Origin: Solibacillus isronensis
GTDB lineage: Bacteria > Bacillota > Bacilli > Bacillales_A > Planococcaceae
Length of the DNA: 64,000 bases
Direction of reading: 5' to 3'
NCBI RefSeq assembly: GCF_900168685.1
Contig: NZ_FVZN01000014.1
Span: 1,178,001-1,242,000 of the forward strand
Position numbers and translations under genes: made by a program. Below are positions 35,185 to 43,951 of the stretch, one piece after another. Within the stretch, counting starts at the first letter, position 1. Each line of letters opens with the position of its first letter. Under the pieces are notes generated by a model. It was not told the origin of the DNA and made no database searches. It saw only the letters and a program-made list of their open reading frames with translations.

Positions 35185-35415
35185 ATGCTAGACAAAGTTT
35201 TTAGTTGGCCCATGATTGTGGCATATTTCGTCGTGTGGAATTTGTGGATTTTATTGCAAATGGCATTAGAAGTAGACAAGGCTTGGATTATCCTTAATCC
35301 ATTGCATCTTGTTTTTGCTTTCAATATGATTTTTGGTATTACATATCAGATAAAATCTAAAAGATCGGATAAGATGAATGATTCACATTCAGAAATTAAA
35401 TTGCCTCTATTTTGA
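35185..35415 (+). CDS. Small two-helix membrane protein, unknown
   Basis: 76 residues from ATG 35185, chosen for GGAGGGG five bases upstream; a longer frame to GTG 35122 has no RBS. Two hydrophobic segments (about 8-27 and 36-52) and a charged C-terminus. Not recognised. Confidence 0.5.
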   Translation: MLDKVFSWPMIVAYFVVWNLWILLQMALEVDKAWIILNPLHLVFAFNMIFGITYQIKSKRSDKMNDSHSEIKLPLF

Positions 35416-35526
35416 ATGAAATGGTGGCTGTTAAAGTAGGTGGCAATGTGTTGGCATTTTTGTAGAATATAGCAGGATAGCTGGAAATCCTTTTGGGTAA
35501 GTTACCTTTAAAAAGGAGTAACATCA

Positions 35527-36072
35527 TTGAAGAAGCTAACCTTCATTGCTTATATATTAACGATTAGTCTTTCGTTTTTAATGGCGAATTCTGTAAATTC
35601 AAAGGCTGCGTATTCAGATAATGAGTATATAAATTCTTCAAATAAAGAAAAGGTTTTTAGTGAAACTGTAGATGAATTTTATAAAGCGATAAGAGAGCTG
35701 AAGTATCCGGTTCATCAGGAATATTATCAGAAGTATATCGAAATGCCAAAGCAAGAGCAAAGGCATCGGAATTTGGATACTAAACTTTTTAAAGATATGC
35801 CTGATGCATTTGTCAGTTTTAGAAAAAAGGTATTATTTAGTGAGGTAGAAGAATTTAACTACTTAATTTTTTATGGAAATAGTATTCGCCCTTATCCGGA
35901 TATAGATATTAGCTACCATAAAGCTGTTAGTCCTGAAAGGCAGTTTTATTTCTTTTATTCCTTTAAAGACACCGAAAAAGAATTCAGGGGCAGATATGCA
36001 ATTTATGATGTTGAAACAAAGGTAATATTAGCAGCAGGCAATACTTATATGCCTAAGTCTTCACCTAAATAG
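35527..36072 (+). CDS. Secreted protein of unknown function
   Basis: 181 residues from TTG 35527 with AAAGGAG eight bases upstream. A clear signal peptide (KKLTFIAYILTISLSFLM, likely cut near NSKAA) precedes a charged, Tyr-rich mature domain (HQEYYQKYIEMPKQEQRH). Not recognised. Isolated gene. Confidence 0.6.
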   Translation: MKKLTFIAYILTISLSFLMANSVNSKAAYSDNEYINSSNKEKVFSETVDEFYKAIRELKYPVHQEYYQKYIEMPKQEQRHRNLDTKLFKDMPDAFVSFRKKVLFSEVEEFNYLIFYGNSIRPYPDIDISYHKAVSPERQFYFFYSFKDTEKEFRGRYAIYDVETKVILAAGNTYMPKSSPK

Positions 36073-36160
36073 TATAAAAAACTGGGATGAGCCTTTGATT
36101 AATGAATAACCTCACATAATGAATAAGCACAACCCTTATAATTTTAAGAGCCGTGCTTTT

Positions 36161-36286
36161 TTAATTAGTTGAGTCTATTTGCTTTGTCGCTAAATTGAAA
36201 AATTTTTCGAGTTTTTCATAGACACGATCTTCATCTGCTTTAACTTTGTAAATACTTGGGAGAATGGATTCCCCTTCTATTATCAT
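36161..36286 (-). pseudogene. 41-codon open frame, possible gene remnant
   Basis: The minus-strand frame ATG 36286 to TAA 36161 encodes a protein-like sequence (ESILPSIYKVKADEDRVYEK, then LEKFFNLATKQIDS) but has no ribosome binding site. It may be the tail of a decayed gene. The surrounding 350 bp hold no other gene; AAGCAC/GTGCTT (about 36125-36160) with a T-run is a possible terminator of the upstream secreted-protein gene. Confidence 0.3.
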
Positions 36287-36420
36287 ATATTTATAAATTG
36301 AAGTTCAGTTTAAACTATCATAACAATATGCTAATGTTAACAGGAGATTTATTACAATGAACGTTAAATGGAAATTTATGATAATAAGACGTATATATTA
36401 AAATAATAGAGGTTTTATAG

Positions 36421-36852
36421 ATGAAATATTATGTGAGGCCTAATATGGACATTAAAATTAAAACAATTTGGGCTGTTTTAACGCTTTTATTTTGTGCATG
36501 GAGGTATTATTCTGCAAATGATGGTAGTAATTATGGGGGTAGATATTATTTAGGATCGCAAGGAATTGAGGACCGGTATTATGTAGTCGCATTGTTCATA
36601 GTAATCATACTGTTTGGCTTATATTTTTCATTAACTAGGTATGTAATATTAAAAAACGATGAAATAAAAATTAGTATAAGTATAGCAAGTCATACTATTA
36701 AAATAACTGATATTACGAAAATACATGTGAAGGGTAAAAATATTTTCATTACTTTTGATGAGGGTGGTTTATCAGAAGAATTATGTTTACGTCCAAAGAA
36801 CTTTAAACTGTTTTTACAAGAACTTTACGAAAAAGCACCGCATTTAAGATAA
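36421..36852 (+). CDS. Membrane protein with a PH-like C-terminal domain, unknown
   Basis: 143 residues. Two hydrophobic segments (about 13-28 and 55-75) are followed by a beta-rich domain (RYVILKNDEIKISISI, TDITKIHVKGKNIFITF) that resembles bacterial PH-like domains. No family certain. A weak RBS (ATAGAGG) precedes the ATG. Confidence 0.5.
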   Translation: MKYYVRPNMDIKIKTIWAVLTLLFCAWRYYSANDGSNYGGRYYLGSQGIEDRYYVVALFIVIILFGLYFSLTRYVILKNDEIKISISIASHTIKITDITKIHVKGKNIFITFDEGGLSEELCLRPKNFKLFLQELYEKAPHLR

Positions 36853-36897
36853 TTTTTATAGTTTACGTTTATTTGTTAATAGAAAGGAAGTCATCCA

Positions 36898-37293
36898 ATG
36901 TCAAAAGGACATATTCATCATATTGAACTATACGTTTCTGATTTAAAAAGTTCCATCAATTTTTGGGGGTGGTTTTTAGAAGAATTGGGATATGAACCTT
37001 TTCAATCGTGGGAAAGCGGACATAGTTGGAAACTCGGAGCTACATATATTGTATTCGTTCAAGCTGAAGAACGGTTTTTGGATGTACCTTACCATAGAAG
37101 TCGTGTTGGCCTAAACCATTTGGCTTTCCATGCAAGCTCCCGTCAAGAGGTAGATGATATGACGAGAAAGTTAGAAGGGAATGGTGTTAAGATCCTTTAT
37201 ACGGATAAACATCCCTATGCAGGAGGGGAAAATTATTACGCTGTATTTTTTGAAGATCCAGATAGAATTAAGGTTGAATTGGTAGCACCATGA
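36898..37293 (+). CDS. VOC-family (glyoxalase/bleomycin-resistance type) protein
   Basis: 131 residues with two beta-alpha-beta-beta-beta modules: HIHHIELYVSDLKSSINFW (metal-ligand His) and GLNHLAFHASSRQEVDDM, and a C-terminal RIKVELVAP with the expected Glu. Metal-dependent isomerase, dioxygenase or resistance proteins share this fold; the substrate is unknown. AAAGGAAG lies before the ATG. Confidence 0.82.
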   Translation: MSKGHIHHIELYVSDLKSSINFWGWFLEELGYEPFQSWESGHSWKLGATYIVFVQAEERFLDVPYHRSRVGLNHLAFHASSRQEVDDMTRKLEGNGVKILYTDKHPYAGGENYYAVFFEDPDRIKVELVAP

Positions 37294-37331
37294 CCTTTCC
37301 AGTTTTTATGTTTTTTAACTTCTTTAAAATT

Positions 37332-37371
37332 AAAAACGGAATACCTGCTGAATTGTAGGTGTTCCGTTTTT
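37332..37371. terminator. Bidirectional terminator
   Basis: AAAAACGGAATACCT (37332-37346) pairs with AGGTGTTCCGTTTTT (37357-37371). Confidence 0.85.
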
Positions 37372-37393
37372 CGCATATTCTTCTTAAAAGAAT

Positions 37394-38155
37394 CTATTCC
37401 TTCCGCATAATAAAGCTCAAATGTCTGCCTGTTGAGCGGTCCTGGCGATGGGAAAATCCATCATCGTCTATAAATGTGCACATACGGTCAATCGTAATAT
37501 TTTCTTCAGGTACACCTGCAAGCATGCACTGTTTTTTCACGGTTAACTGGTTGTCGATATGGAATTTGTTTGTTTGATCATTCCAGTACATAAATTCGTC
37601 TGCATAACCGAGTGCTTTAAATTTTTCCTGCACATCGGCATCCACTTCGAATTTTTCCTGGCTGATTGCAGGCCCGATCATTACTTTCAAATCACTTAAA
37701 TCACAATTTTCCTCTTGCTGTAAATGCTGCAGCAACTTCAATGTAATTTCTTTAATCGTCCCTTGCCACCCGGAGTGAATAGCCCCGATGACATTTGTTT
37801 TTTCATTATAAAATAAGACCGGTACACAATCTGCGGTAAAGCTTGAGACCACGACATTCGGTTCGTACGTATACAGTGCGTCGGTATCGGGAACAGCGGT
37901 TGTGTTGTCGGTAGCTCCTTTGCCGATTTCGGATTTTTCCACACGGAAGAAGTTTGCGCTATGTGTTTGATTGGCGCATACAAACCCGGATAAATCAGTT
38001 TGCAGCAGTGAGGCAAGCTGTTGGCGGTTTTCGATAATATCCGCTTCGTTTTTGCAAACATGTAGTGCCATATTATTGTCCTCGGCAAATGCTGAATCTT
38101 TCAATGTTATGCCCAGTACACGTTTTTCATTATTTTCATAAAATTTTATCTTCAT
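37394..38155 (-). CDS. Multicopper polyphenol oxidase-like peptidoglycan editing factor (PgeF/YlmD family)
   Basis: 253 residues from ATG 38155, chosen for AGGGGGTGA upstream; the frame reaching 38263 lacks an RBS. The family metal ligands are visible: His in CANQTHSANF, Cys in TADCVPVLF and His in GAIHSGWQG. The family hydrolyses noncanonical peptidoglycan precursors or acts as a purine nucleoside phosphorylase/laccase, depending on the study. It sits outside a division cluster here, so it may be a YlmD paralogue. Confidence 0.8.
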   Translation of the reverse strand: MKIKFYENNEKRVLGITLKDSAFAEDNNMALHVCKNEADIIENRQQLASLLQTDLSGFVCANQTHSANFFRVEKSEIGKGATDNTTAVPDTDALYTYEPNVVVSSFTADCVPVLFYNEKTNVIGAIHSGWQGTIKEITLKLLQHLQQEENCDLSDLKVMIGPAISQEKFEVDADVQEKFKALGYADEFMYWNDQTNKFHIDNQLTVKKQCMLAGVPEENITIDRMCTFIDDDGFSHRQDRSTGRHLSFIMRKE

Positions 38156-38243
38156 TTTATCACCCCCTGTACTATACCCGTAAAAGCAAATTTTGTATAG
38201 GCAAATGGTGTTTGGTATAATGATGAAAAATAGGGGGAATGTG

Positions 38244-38672
38244 ATGAAGAGTTGGCAAATCATTTTAACGGGTTTTTTACCTTATGTCATGGCGGTCATT
38301 GTCTTTATCGCATTTTCATTGCCTTATGTAAATCAAATGATTACATTTGGAACGGCCGCGTCCATCATTATTTATGTTTTGCCGATTTATTTTTTTGTCG
38401 TAATTCCCTGGTATTATGTGCTGTACATCATGCGTAAAAATTACAGCAAACGGGCACTTTACTTAACAAGCTTTATTTTTTGTTTTCTGCAGCCAATCGT
38501 ATTCGGATACTTTATGAAAGCACCGGTCGTCAGCGCGTATTTTTTATTTTTTGTATCACCACCGTTTATAGTTGGCATAATGGTTAGTACATTGTGTATT
38601 AACTGGTTCTACAAAGAAGATTTGAAGCAAACGACAAATGGAAGGGGAGAGCCGATTGGAATTGACGATTGA
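38244..38672 (+). CDS. Four-helix membrane protein of unknown function
   Basis: 142 residues from ATG 38244, chosen for AGGGGG eight bases upstream. Four hydrophobic segments (about 7-27, 35-55, 66-83, 93-113). Not recognised. Its end overlaps the next gene by 17 bp, so the pair is co-transcribed with the RNase HI-like gene. Confidence 0.6.
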   Translation: MKSWQIILTGFLPYVMAVIVFIAFSLPYVNQMITFGTAASIIIYVLPIYFFVVIPWYYVLYIMRKNYSKRALYLTSFIFCFLQPIVFGYFMKAPVVSAYFLFFVSPPFIVGIMVSTLCINWFYKEDLKQTTNGRGEPIGIDD

Positions 38673-39327
38673 ATGGCAATACATTACAAAAGCAAAGCAG
38701 GAAATAACATGGCGAAGTGAGGCAATTCCTGCAGCGCATGCCTATACGCTTGTACTGGATATGGAAAATACGGGTCGCACAAAAAAAATTGTGATGACGG
38801 ATGAACATGACAGTACATGGACATTAAAAGAGCTGAAAAAATATTTAAAATCACTTGAAACAGAACCTACCGAAGTGGAAGTATATTTTGATGGCGGTTT
38901 TAATAGAGAAGAAAAGCTGGCCGGTTTAGGGATTGTCGTCTATTATAAACAGAATGGCAAAAACTATCGCCTGCGGACGAACCAGCTGGCGGAGTATTTA
39001 ACATCAAACAATGAAGCGGAATATGCGGCATTAAATCTTGCGGTTGAACAGCTAGAGGAAATGGGTGTCCATCATCAAAAAATAAAGGTTTACGGCGATT
39101 CGCAAGTCGTCATTAATGAAATGAACGGCGAATGGGCAGTAACCGATAGTGTTCTCACAACATGGGCCGATAAAATCGATGCAAAGCTCCAAAAACTTGG
39201 CATTCGACCGGAGTATCAATATATTGACCGCAAATTAAACGGTGAAGCGGATCAGCTTGCTAATCAGGCACTACAGGAAGTAGAAATATACGCGGATATT
39301 GATATACGAAAAAGTAAGAAAAGATAG
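38656..39327 (+). CDS. RNase HI-like protein (YpeP/YpdQ type)
   Basis: 223 residues from TTG 38656, which has GGAAGGGGAG six bases upstream (ATG 38638 in frame lacks one). An N-terminal domain of about 85 residues precedes the RNase H fold with its acidic set: Asp in VYFDGGF, Glu in SNNEAEYAAL, Asp in VYGDSQVV and Asp in GEADQLANQAL. It would cut RNA in RNA-DNA hybrids; some Bacillus members are inactive in vitro, so activity is not assured. Confidence 0.8.
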   Translation: MELTIEWQYITKAKQEITWRSEAIPAAHAYTLVLDMENTGRTKKIVMTDEHDSTWTLKELKKYLKSLETEPTEVEVYFDGGFNREEKLAGLGIVVYYKQNGKNYRLRTNQLAEYLTSNNEAEYAALNLAVEQLEEMGVHHQKIKVYGDSQVVINEMNGEWAVTDSVLTTWADKIDAKLQKLGIRPEYQYIDRKLNGEADQLANQALQEVEIYADIDIRKSKKR

Positions 39328-39343
39328 ATGAAGGGGGATCTTT

Positions 39344-39646
39344 ATGATTCGTTCTGTTGGCACAGGGAGTTCAAGTTTAAATAATCAGACACGTCCCCAA
39401 AATTTACAGCAACTAACTACAGCCTTTCCGAAAATCGGAGAAGAACAAGGTGTCGCACGAGAGCAGGAAAAGCTCCGAACAGGTGAGGCCGAAAGAGGAC
39501 CAATCATGGTTGGAGTCAAACCGAAAGCACAGCTGAAATCCATCTTTGATGAACCAAATGGTGTCGTGAAGCTGAATGCGGACGGCGACAAGTTGGAAGT
39601 CAGCAAGCGAGCGATTTTACTCGCAAAAGAAGTACTCTATACTTAA
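39344..39646 (+). CDS. Hypothetical protein, unknown function
   Basis: 100 residues, polar, with no membrane segment. The N-terminal 50 residues are low in hydrophobics and likely disordered (SSSLNNQTRPQNLQQL); the C-terminus (KLNADGDKLEVSKRAILLAK) is more ordered. GAAGGGGGA lies before the ATG. It is 16 bp after the RNase HI-like gene and ends at a strong terminator, so it is the last gene of that operon. Confidence 0.6.
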   Translation: MIRSVGTGSSSLNNQTRPQNLQQLTTAFPKIGEEQGVAREQEKLRTGEAERGPIMVGVKPKAQLKSIFDEPNGVVKLNADGDKLEVSKRAILLAKEVLYT

Positions 39647-39651
39647 ATAAA

Positions 39652-39688
39652 AAAGCTCCGCCGGGGATATTTCGGCGGAGCTTTCGTT
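39652..39688. terminator. Bidirectional terminator between the RNase HI-like operon and aspA
   Basis: AAAGCTCCGCC (39652-39662) pairs with GGCGGAGCTTT (39674-39684). Confidence 0.85.
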
Positions 39689-39695
39689 TTAGATT

Positions 39696-41114
39696 TTATT
39701 GTTGTTTTTCAAATGCTCGTTCACCAGCAATACCTGGTTGCGTTAATTCAAATGGATTTAAAATAATATCCAGCTGCTCAAGCGTGAAATAGTTGTACAT
39801 TAAGCAAAGTTCGCGTACAGATTTGCCGCTATGCAGAGCTTCACGTGCAATTTGACTTGATCGTTCATAGCCTAAATGTGGTGCCAGTGCTGTAATAACA
39901 CCGATTGAACGCTCTACAAAATCATGTAGACGCGCTTCATTTGCTTCGATATGATCCAGGCAGTATTTTGTAAATACTGTAAAGCCGTTTGTCATAATTT
40001 CGATTGACTGAAGCAGATTAAATACTAGAACTGGTTCCATTACATTCAGCTCAAATTGTCCTGCTTCTGAAGCAAGTGAGATTGTTACATCGTTACCGAT
40101 TACTTGGAATGCGATTTGGTTGATGACTTCAGGCATAACCGGATTTACTTTACCCGGCATAATAGAAGAACCTGGTTGACGTTCAGGTAAGCGAATTTCT
40201 GCAAATCCGGCTTTTGGACCTGAAGCCATTAAGCGTAAGTCATTACAGATTTTCGACATATTCATCATGGCGATTTTTAACATTGATGATACTTCAGCGT
40301 ACGTATCGGTGTTTTGTGTACCATCGATTAAATTGTCTACTTTTATGAACGGGAAACCACTGTAAGTCGCGATGTTTTCTACTGCCAATTTCATATATTC
40401 AGGGTCCGCATTCAGACCTGTCCCGATTGCAGTTGCTCCGATATTGATTTGCAGCATTGTTTGCTGCGCTTTTTTAATTCGAGCAATGTCACGAGAAACA
40501 ACGGCAGCGTATGCACCGAATTCTTGGCCTAAACGAACTGGTACAGCATCTTGTAAATGCGTACGACCCATTTTAACGATTGAATCGAATTCTACTGATT
40601 TTCTGATAAAGCTGTCACGCATCATTTCCATCGCCATAATTAAATTATTTAGAGTAGAAACTGTAGCAATATGAATAGCTGATGGGAATGCATCATTTGT
40701 TGATTGCGCCATATTGACATGGCTGTTAGGACTAATGATTGAATAAGTACCTTTTTCTTCCCCTAAAATTTCCAGTGCGCGGTTTGCGATTACTTCATTG
40801 GCATTCATGTTCATTGAAGTGCCTGCTCCGCCCTGAATTGGATCTACAACGAACTGGTCATGTAATAGTCCTGAAATAATATCTTCTGATGCTTGTGCAA
40901 TTGCATTAGCAATTACTGGGTCCAATTTGCCGATAGCGGCATTTGCAAGTGCCGAACTTTTCTTTACGATGGCAAATGCACGAATTAATTCAGGGTGCAT
41001 TGTCATTTTAGTAATCGGGAAATTTTCTAATGCACGAGTTGTTTGAACGCCGTAATAAACGTCCTTTGGAATTTCTAATGTGCCTAAAAAGTCTTTTTCA
41101 ATACGTGTACTCAT
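39696..41114 (-). CDS. aspA: Aspartate ammonia-lyase (aspartase)
   Basis: 472 residues. The fumarase/aspartase signature GSSIMPGKVNP is present with the catalytic Ser loop, plus GAGTSMNMNANEVIANRA and GRTHLQDAVPVRLGQE. The tail (YFTLEQLDIILNPFELTQPGI) is typical of aspartase rather than fumarase. It deaminates L-aspartate to fumarate and ammonia, feeding the TCA cycle. GGAGGG lies ten bases before the ATG. Monocistronic here. Confidence 0.93.
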   Translation of the reverse strand: MSTRIEKDFLGTLEIPKDVYYGVQTTRALENFPITKMTMHPELIRAFAIVKKSSALANAAIGKLDPVIANAIAQASEDIISGLLHDQFVVDPIQGGAGTSMNMNANEVIANRALEILGEEKGTYSIISPNSHVNMAQSTNDAFPSAIHIATVSTLNNLIMAMEMMRDSFIRKSVEFDSIVKMGRTHLQDAVPVRLGQEFGAYAAVVSRDIARIKKAQQTMLQINIGATAIGTGLNADPEYMKLAVENIATYSGFPFIKVDNLIDGTQNTDTYAEVSSMLKIAMMNMSKICNDLRLMASGPKAGFAEIRLPERQPGSSIMPGKVNPVMPEVINQIAFQVIGNDVTISLASEAGQFELNVMEPVLVFNLLQSIEIMTNGFTVFTKYCLDHIEANEARLHDFVERSIGVITALAPHLGYERSSQIAREALHSGKSVRELCLMYNYFTLEQLDIILNPFELTQPGIAGERAFEKQQ

Positions 41115-41326
41115 TTGTACAAACCCTCCAAGAGAATGGTGTAATAGTTAGATAAACAACTACATTATACGCCATATTATAATAAAAGCTTACTTGCTGA
41201 ATTATTAGTTTATTTAACGTTCTCACGTAAGTTTAAATTAACCAATATTAACAAATATAATGAGGAAAATTTGTAACTTCTTGATTTTTTATACGACTAA
41301 TTAGGAAAGGGATGAGGTGATTGTCA

Positions 41327-41863
41327 ATGAAGAGGTGGATAAGTTACATGTTGGTCGTGGGAATAATTCTGCTCCTTACAGCATGTAATACGAAAGAAAA
41401 AGAAACATCATCCGATTCAACTGAACCTGTGAAGGAAGTCAATGATGAAAATAAAGTGGAATATGAATTACTGTTTCATTTAGATTCAATCCCTCCTGAG
41501 GTCGGTACAAGTATTTCAATCGTGCAGGATGAAAAGCTTTATACTACTTGGGCCGATATTTTTGGTTTTGATTCGGTTCCATCTGTTGATTTTGAAACAG
41601 AGGAAGTACTGTTTGTCACAGGATATTCGGATGGCTGTGGAAGAGAAATTGAAAAAATCGAAAAAGATGGGGATACTTTAGTCATTACCTTAAACTATCC
41701 TGAAGATATTCGCAGCGAGAAAGACATCGCTTGCACAGAAATTGCTTTGGACAATACGTATGTCGTCAAAATGAAAAAGACAGACACAACAAAAGGTAAG
41801 CTGATCGATATCAATCGAATAACATATGAAGAAGATTCAACAGTTCAGGAAAAATTGCAGTAA
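41327..41863 (+). CDS. Lipoprotein of unknown function
   Basis: 178 residues from ATG 41327 with GAGGTG nine bases upstream. The signal peptide ends in a lipobox LTAC (IILLLTACNT), giving an N-terminal lipid-modified Cys near residue 20. An acidic, Ser-rich linker follows, then a domain with the stretches IVQDEKLYTTWADIFGFDSV and FVTGYSDGCGREIEKIEKDG. No family recognised. Ends at a strong terminator. Confidence 0.68.
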   Translation: MKRWISYMLVVGIILLLTACNTKEKETSSDSTEPVKEVNDENKVEYELLFHLDSIPPEVGTSISIVQDEKLYTTWADIFGFDSVPSVDFETEEVLFVTGYSDGCGREIEKIEKDGDTLVITLNYPEDIRSEKDIACTEIALDNTYVVKMKKTDTTKGKLIDINRITYEEDSTVQEKLQ

Positions 41864-41905
41864 ACGAATACAGTAATACGAGGGGCTACCAATTCCTCTA
41901 TATAA

Positions 41906-41948
41906 ATATTACACTGAAAATATTGAATTTTCGGTGTAATATTTTTTT
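41906..41948 (+). terminator. Terminator of the lipoprotein gene
   Basis: ATATTACACTGAAAAT (41906-41921) pairs with ATTTTCGGTGTAATAT (41927-41942), followed by TTTTTT. Confidence 0.85.
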
Positions 41949-42189
41949 GGTCATAAATTTTCTGTAAGAAGAAAACATTATGTTGGGAATAAGGATAAAT
42001 TGCTATTTACATAATAAACGGTTCCGATTGTCCATTGTAAGACGGGCAAAAAATTGGTAGTATTATTTTCGTACAATAATAGTATTGAACGCGAACTATA
42101 GGAAACTGGAAGATGCCAGGGACCAATAGGCAACTAATTGCATACATATCAAGCGTAGATCGTCGTGGATAAAACTACTGACGGGAGCA

Positions 42190-42278
42190 GTTTCTGGAGA
42201 GAGCGCGATAATCCGCGTCGCCGAAGGGTTCACAATCTCAGGCAAAAGGACAGAAGAGTAATGAGAGACGCTTTTTTT
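42190..42278 (+). promoter_or_regulatory. Glycine riboswitch aptamer with expression platform
   Basis: The conserved glycine-aptamer blocks are present in order: TTTCTGGAGAGAG, GCCGAAGG (42220-42227) and CTCAGGCAAAAGGACAG (42237-42253); TTTCTG and CAGAAG close P1. Only one full aptamer is obvious; 42085-42180 could hold a degenerate partner. Right after it, TCTCA (42236-42240) can pair with TGAGA (42262-42266) and GCGTC (42215-42219) with GACGC (42267-42271), ahead of TTTTTTT: a terminator that would compete with the aptamer, implying glycine-dependent read-through. Confidence 0.85.
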
Positions 42279-42289
42279 ACATTAGGTGT

Positions 42290-42400
42290 ATGAAACATCC
42301 ATTGTTTAATGAAAAGCCCTCGATAGATGTCACAGATTTTATAAAATCTGGACGCGATTTTGCAGAGGCGAAATCGATTATTCTTAGACACAGGGACTGA
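42290..42400 (+). CDS. 36-residue micro-ORF downstream of the glycine riboswitch
   Basis: ATG 42290 to TGA 42398-42400, sequence starting MKHPLFNEKPSIDVTDFIK and ending AKSIILRHRD. TAGGTG lies just three bases before the ATG, a poor but possible RBS. The frame begins 12 nt after the riboswitch U-run, and its stop codon is inside the next terminator stem, so ORF and terminator may interact. It contains a perfect 18-bp palindrome, CAGATTTTATAAAATCTG (42333-42350). It may be a regulatory leader peptide or the remnant of a glycine-controlled gene. Confidence 0.4.
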   Translation: MKHPLFNEKPSIDVTDFIKSGRDFAEAKSIILRHRD

Positions 42401-42424
42401 CATATTATCAGTCCCTGTTTTAAT
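42390..42424 (+). terminator. Second terminator-like hairpin before the CycA-like gene
   Basis: ACAGGGACTGA (42390-42400) pairs with TCAGTCCCTGT (42408-42418), then TTTTAATT. It would stop transcripts from the riboswitch about 95 bp before the permease unless antiterminated. Confidence 0.75.
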
Positions 42425-42516
42425 TCCAGAAAAATTTACTTGATGGACCGCGATGAAGTACTTATTATTTTGCGCTGTGTAAACAGACAAAATACTTATC
42501 CTTTGGAGGAATCGTT

Positions 42517-43854
42517 TTGGAACAACAAGAATTAAAGCGCGACCTGAAAAATCGCCACGTTCAGTTAATAGCGATTGGAGGAACAATCGGAACGGGGTTG
42601 TTTTTAGGGTCAGGTAAAGCGATCTCACTTGCAGGACCTTCTATTATCTTTGCATATTTAATCGTTGGAATCGCACTATTTTTCGTCATGCGTGCACTTG
42701 GCGAATTGCTTTTATCAAAAGGCGGCTATGCATCATTTACCGAATTCGCCACTGAATACTTAGGGGATTGGGCAGGCTATATTACCGGCTGGACTTACTG
42801 GTTCTGCTGGATTATGACGGCAATGGCAGACATTATCGCTGTCGGTATGTACACGCAGTACTGGTTCGACATCCCGCAATGGGTGCCGGCTATCGCATGT
42901 TTAGTTGTTTTACTTATTTTGAATTTATTGACGGTCAAACTGTTCGGAGAGCTGGAGTTTTGGTTTGCGTTAATTAAAATCATCACAATTGTTGCGTTGA
43001 TTGCAATAGGCATTGTATTGTTGATCATTGGTTTTGAAACAGATACAGGCAAAGTGGCTGTATCGAATTTATGGGAGCATGGCGGATTATTCCCAAATGG
43101 TACATTTGGATTTTTAATGGCGTTCCAAATGGTTGTCTTTGCATTCGTTGGTGTTGAATTAGTAGGGGTAGCTGCTGCTGAAACGGCAAACCCGCAAAAG
43201 AATATCCCATCTGCTATCAATAAAATTCCCGTTCGTATACTGCTGTTTTATGTAGGGGCATTATTCGTAATTTTAACAATCAATCCTTGGGATACTTTAA
43301 GCGCAGCAAGCTCGCCATTCGTTCAGGTTTTCGCATTGGTAGGTATTCCGATTGCAGCAGGTTTAATTAACTTCGTTGTGCTGACATCAGCTGCTTCTGC
43401 TGGAAATAGCGGGATGTTCTCAACGAGCCGCATGCTGTTCAGTTTAAGTAATAATAAACAAGCACCGAAAGCTTACGGTAAATTAAACAAAAATGCGGTA
43501 CCGCAAAATGGCCTTTTATTTTCTGCGGTCGTAGTATCGATCGGTGCATTGCTAAGCTATTTCATGCCGGACGATGCATTCAGTATCGTGACAACAATTA
43601 GTGCGATTTGTTTTATTTGGGTTTGGAGCATTATTCTGATTTCGCATATTATTTACAAAAAGCGTCATCCGGATTTACATAAAACTTCAATTTTCAAAGC
43701 ACCTTTAACACCATTCATCAATTATTTAATATTGGCATTCTTCCTGTTTTTACTAGTTATTATGGGCATTTCCGAGTTTACGAGAACTTCACTGCTGTTA
43801 ACACCGTTATGGTTTATACTGCTGTTTATTCTTTATAAAGTTCGGAAAAAATAA
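42517..43854 (+). CDS. Amino-acid permease of the APC family, CycA-like (D-serine/D-alanine/glycine)
   Basis: 445 residues from TTG 42517 with TTGGAGGA upstream. Twelve membrane segments. The N-terminal IAIGGTIGTGLFLGSG and SLAGPSIIF, then FVMRALGELLLS, GWTYWFCWIMTAMAD, and VFAFVGVELVGVAAAET follow the CycA pattern closely. Expected role: proton-coupled uptake of glycine, D-alanine, D-serine or alanine. The glycine riboswitch about 240 bp upstream fits this substrate range, although a micro-ORF and a terminator intervene. A strong bidirectional terminator follows. Confidence 0.88.
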   Translation: MEQQELKRDLKNRHVQLIAIGGTIGTGLFLGSGKAISLAGPSIIFAYLIVGIALFFVMRALGELLLSKGGYASFTEFATEYLGDWAGYITGWTYWFCWIMTAMADIIAVGMYTQYWFDIPQWVPAIACLVVLLILNLLTVKLFGELEFWFALIKIITIVALIAIGIVLLIIGFETDTGKVAVSNLWEHGGLFPNGTFGFLMAFQMVVFAFVGVELVGVAAAETANPQKNIPSAINKIPVRILLFYVGALFVILTINPWDTLSAASSPFVQVFALVGIPIAAGLINFVVLTSAASAGNSGMFSTSRMLFSLSNNKQAPKAYGKLNKNAVPQNGLLFSAVVVSIGALLSYFMPDDAFSIVTTISAICFIWVWSIILISHIIYKKRHPDLHKTSIFKAPLTPFINYLILAFFLFLLVIMGISEFTRTSLLLTPLWFILLFILYKVRKK

Positions 43855-43885
43855 TTAGGCAAATCCAAAATTTATAAAAAACGGA

Positions 43886-43927
43886 AAACACGCAAATTCA
43901 AGGAAACCGTGAATTTGCGTGTTTTTC
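43886..43927. terminator. Bidirectional terminator
   Basis: AAAACACGCAAATTCA (43886-43901) pairs with TGAATTTGCGTGTTTT (43911-43926). Confidence 0.88.
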
Positions 43928-43951
43928 ATATTGAAAATTATATATTTATAT

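Noticed and set aside
42230-42628. 132-codon minus-strand frame over the glycine riboswitch
   Set aside because: Spans the riboswitch, a terminator and the permease start; no coding signal.
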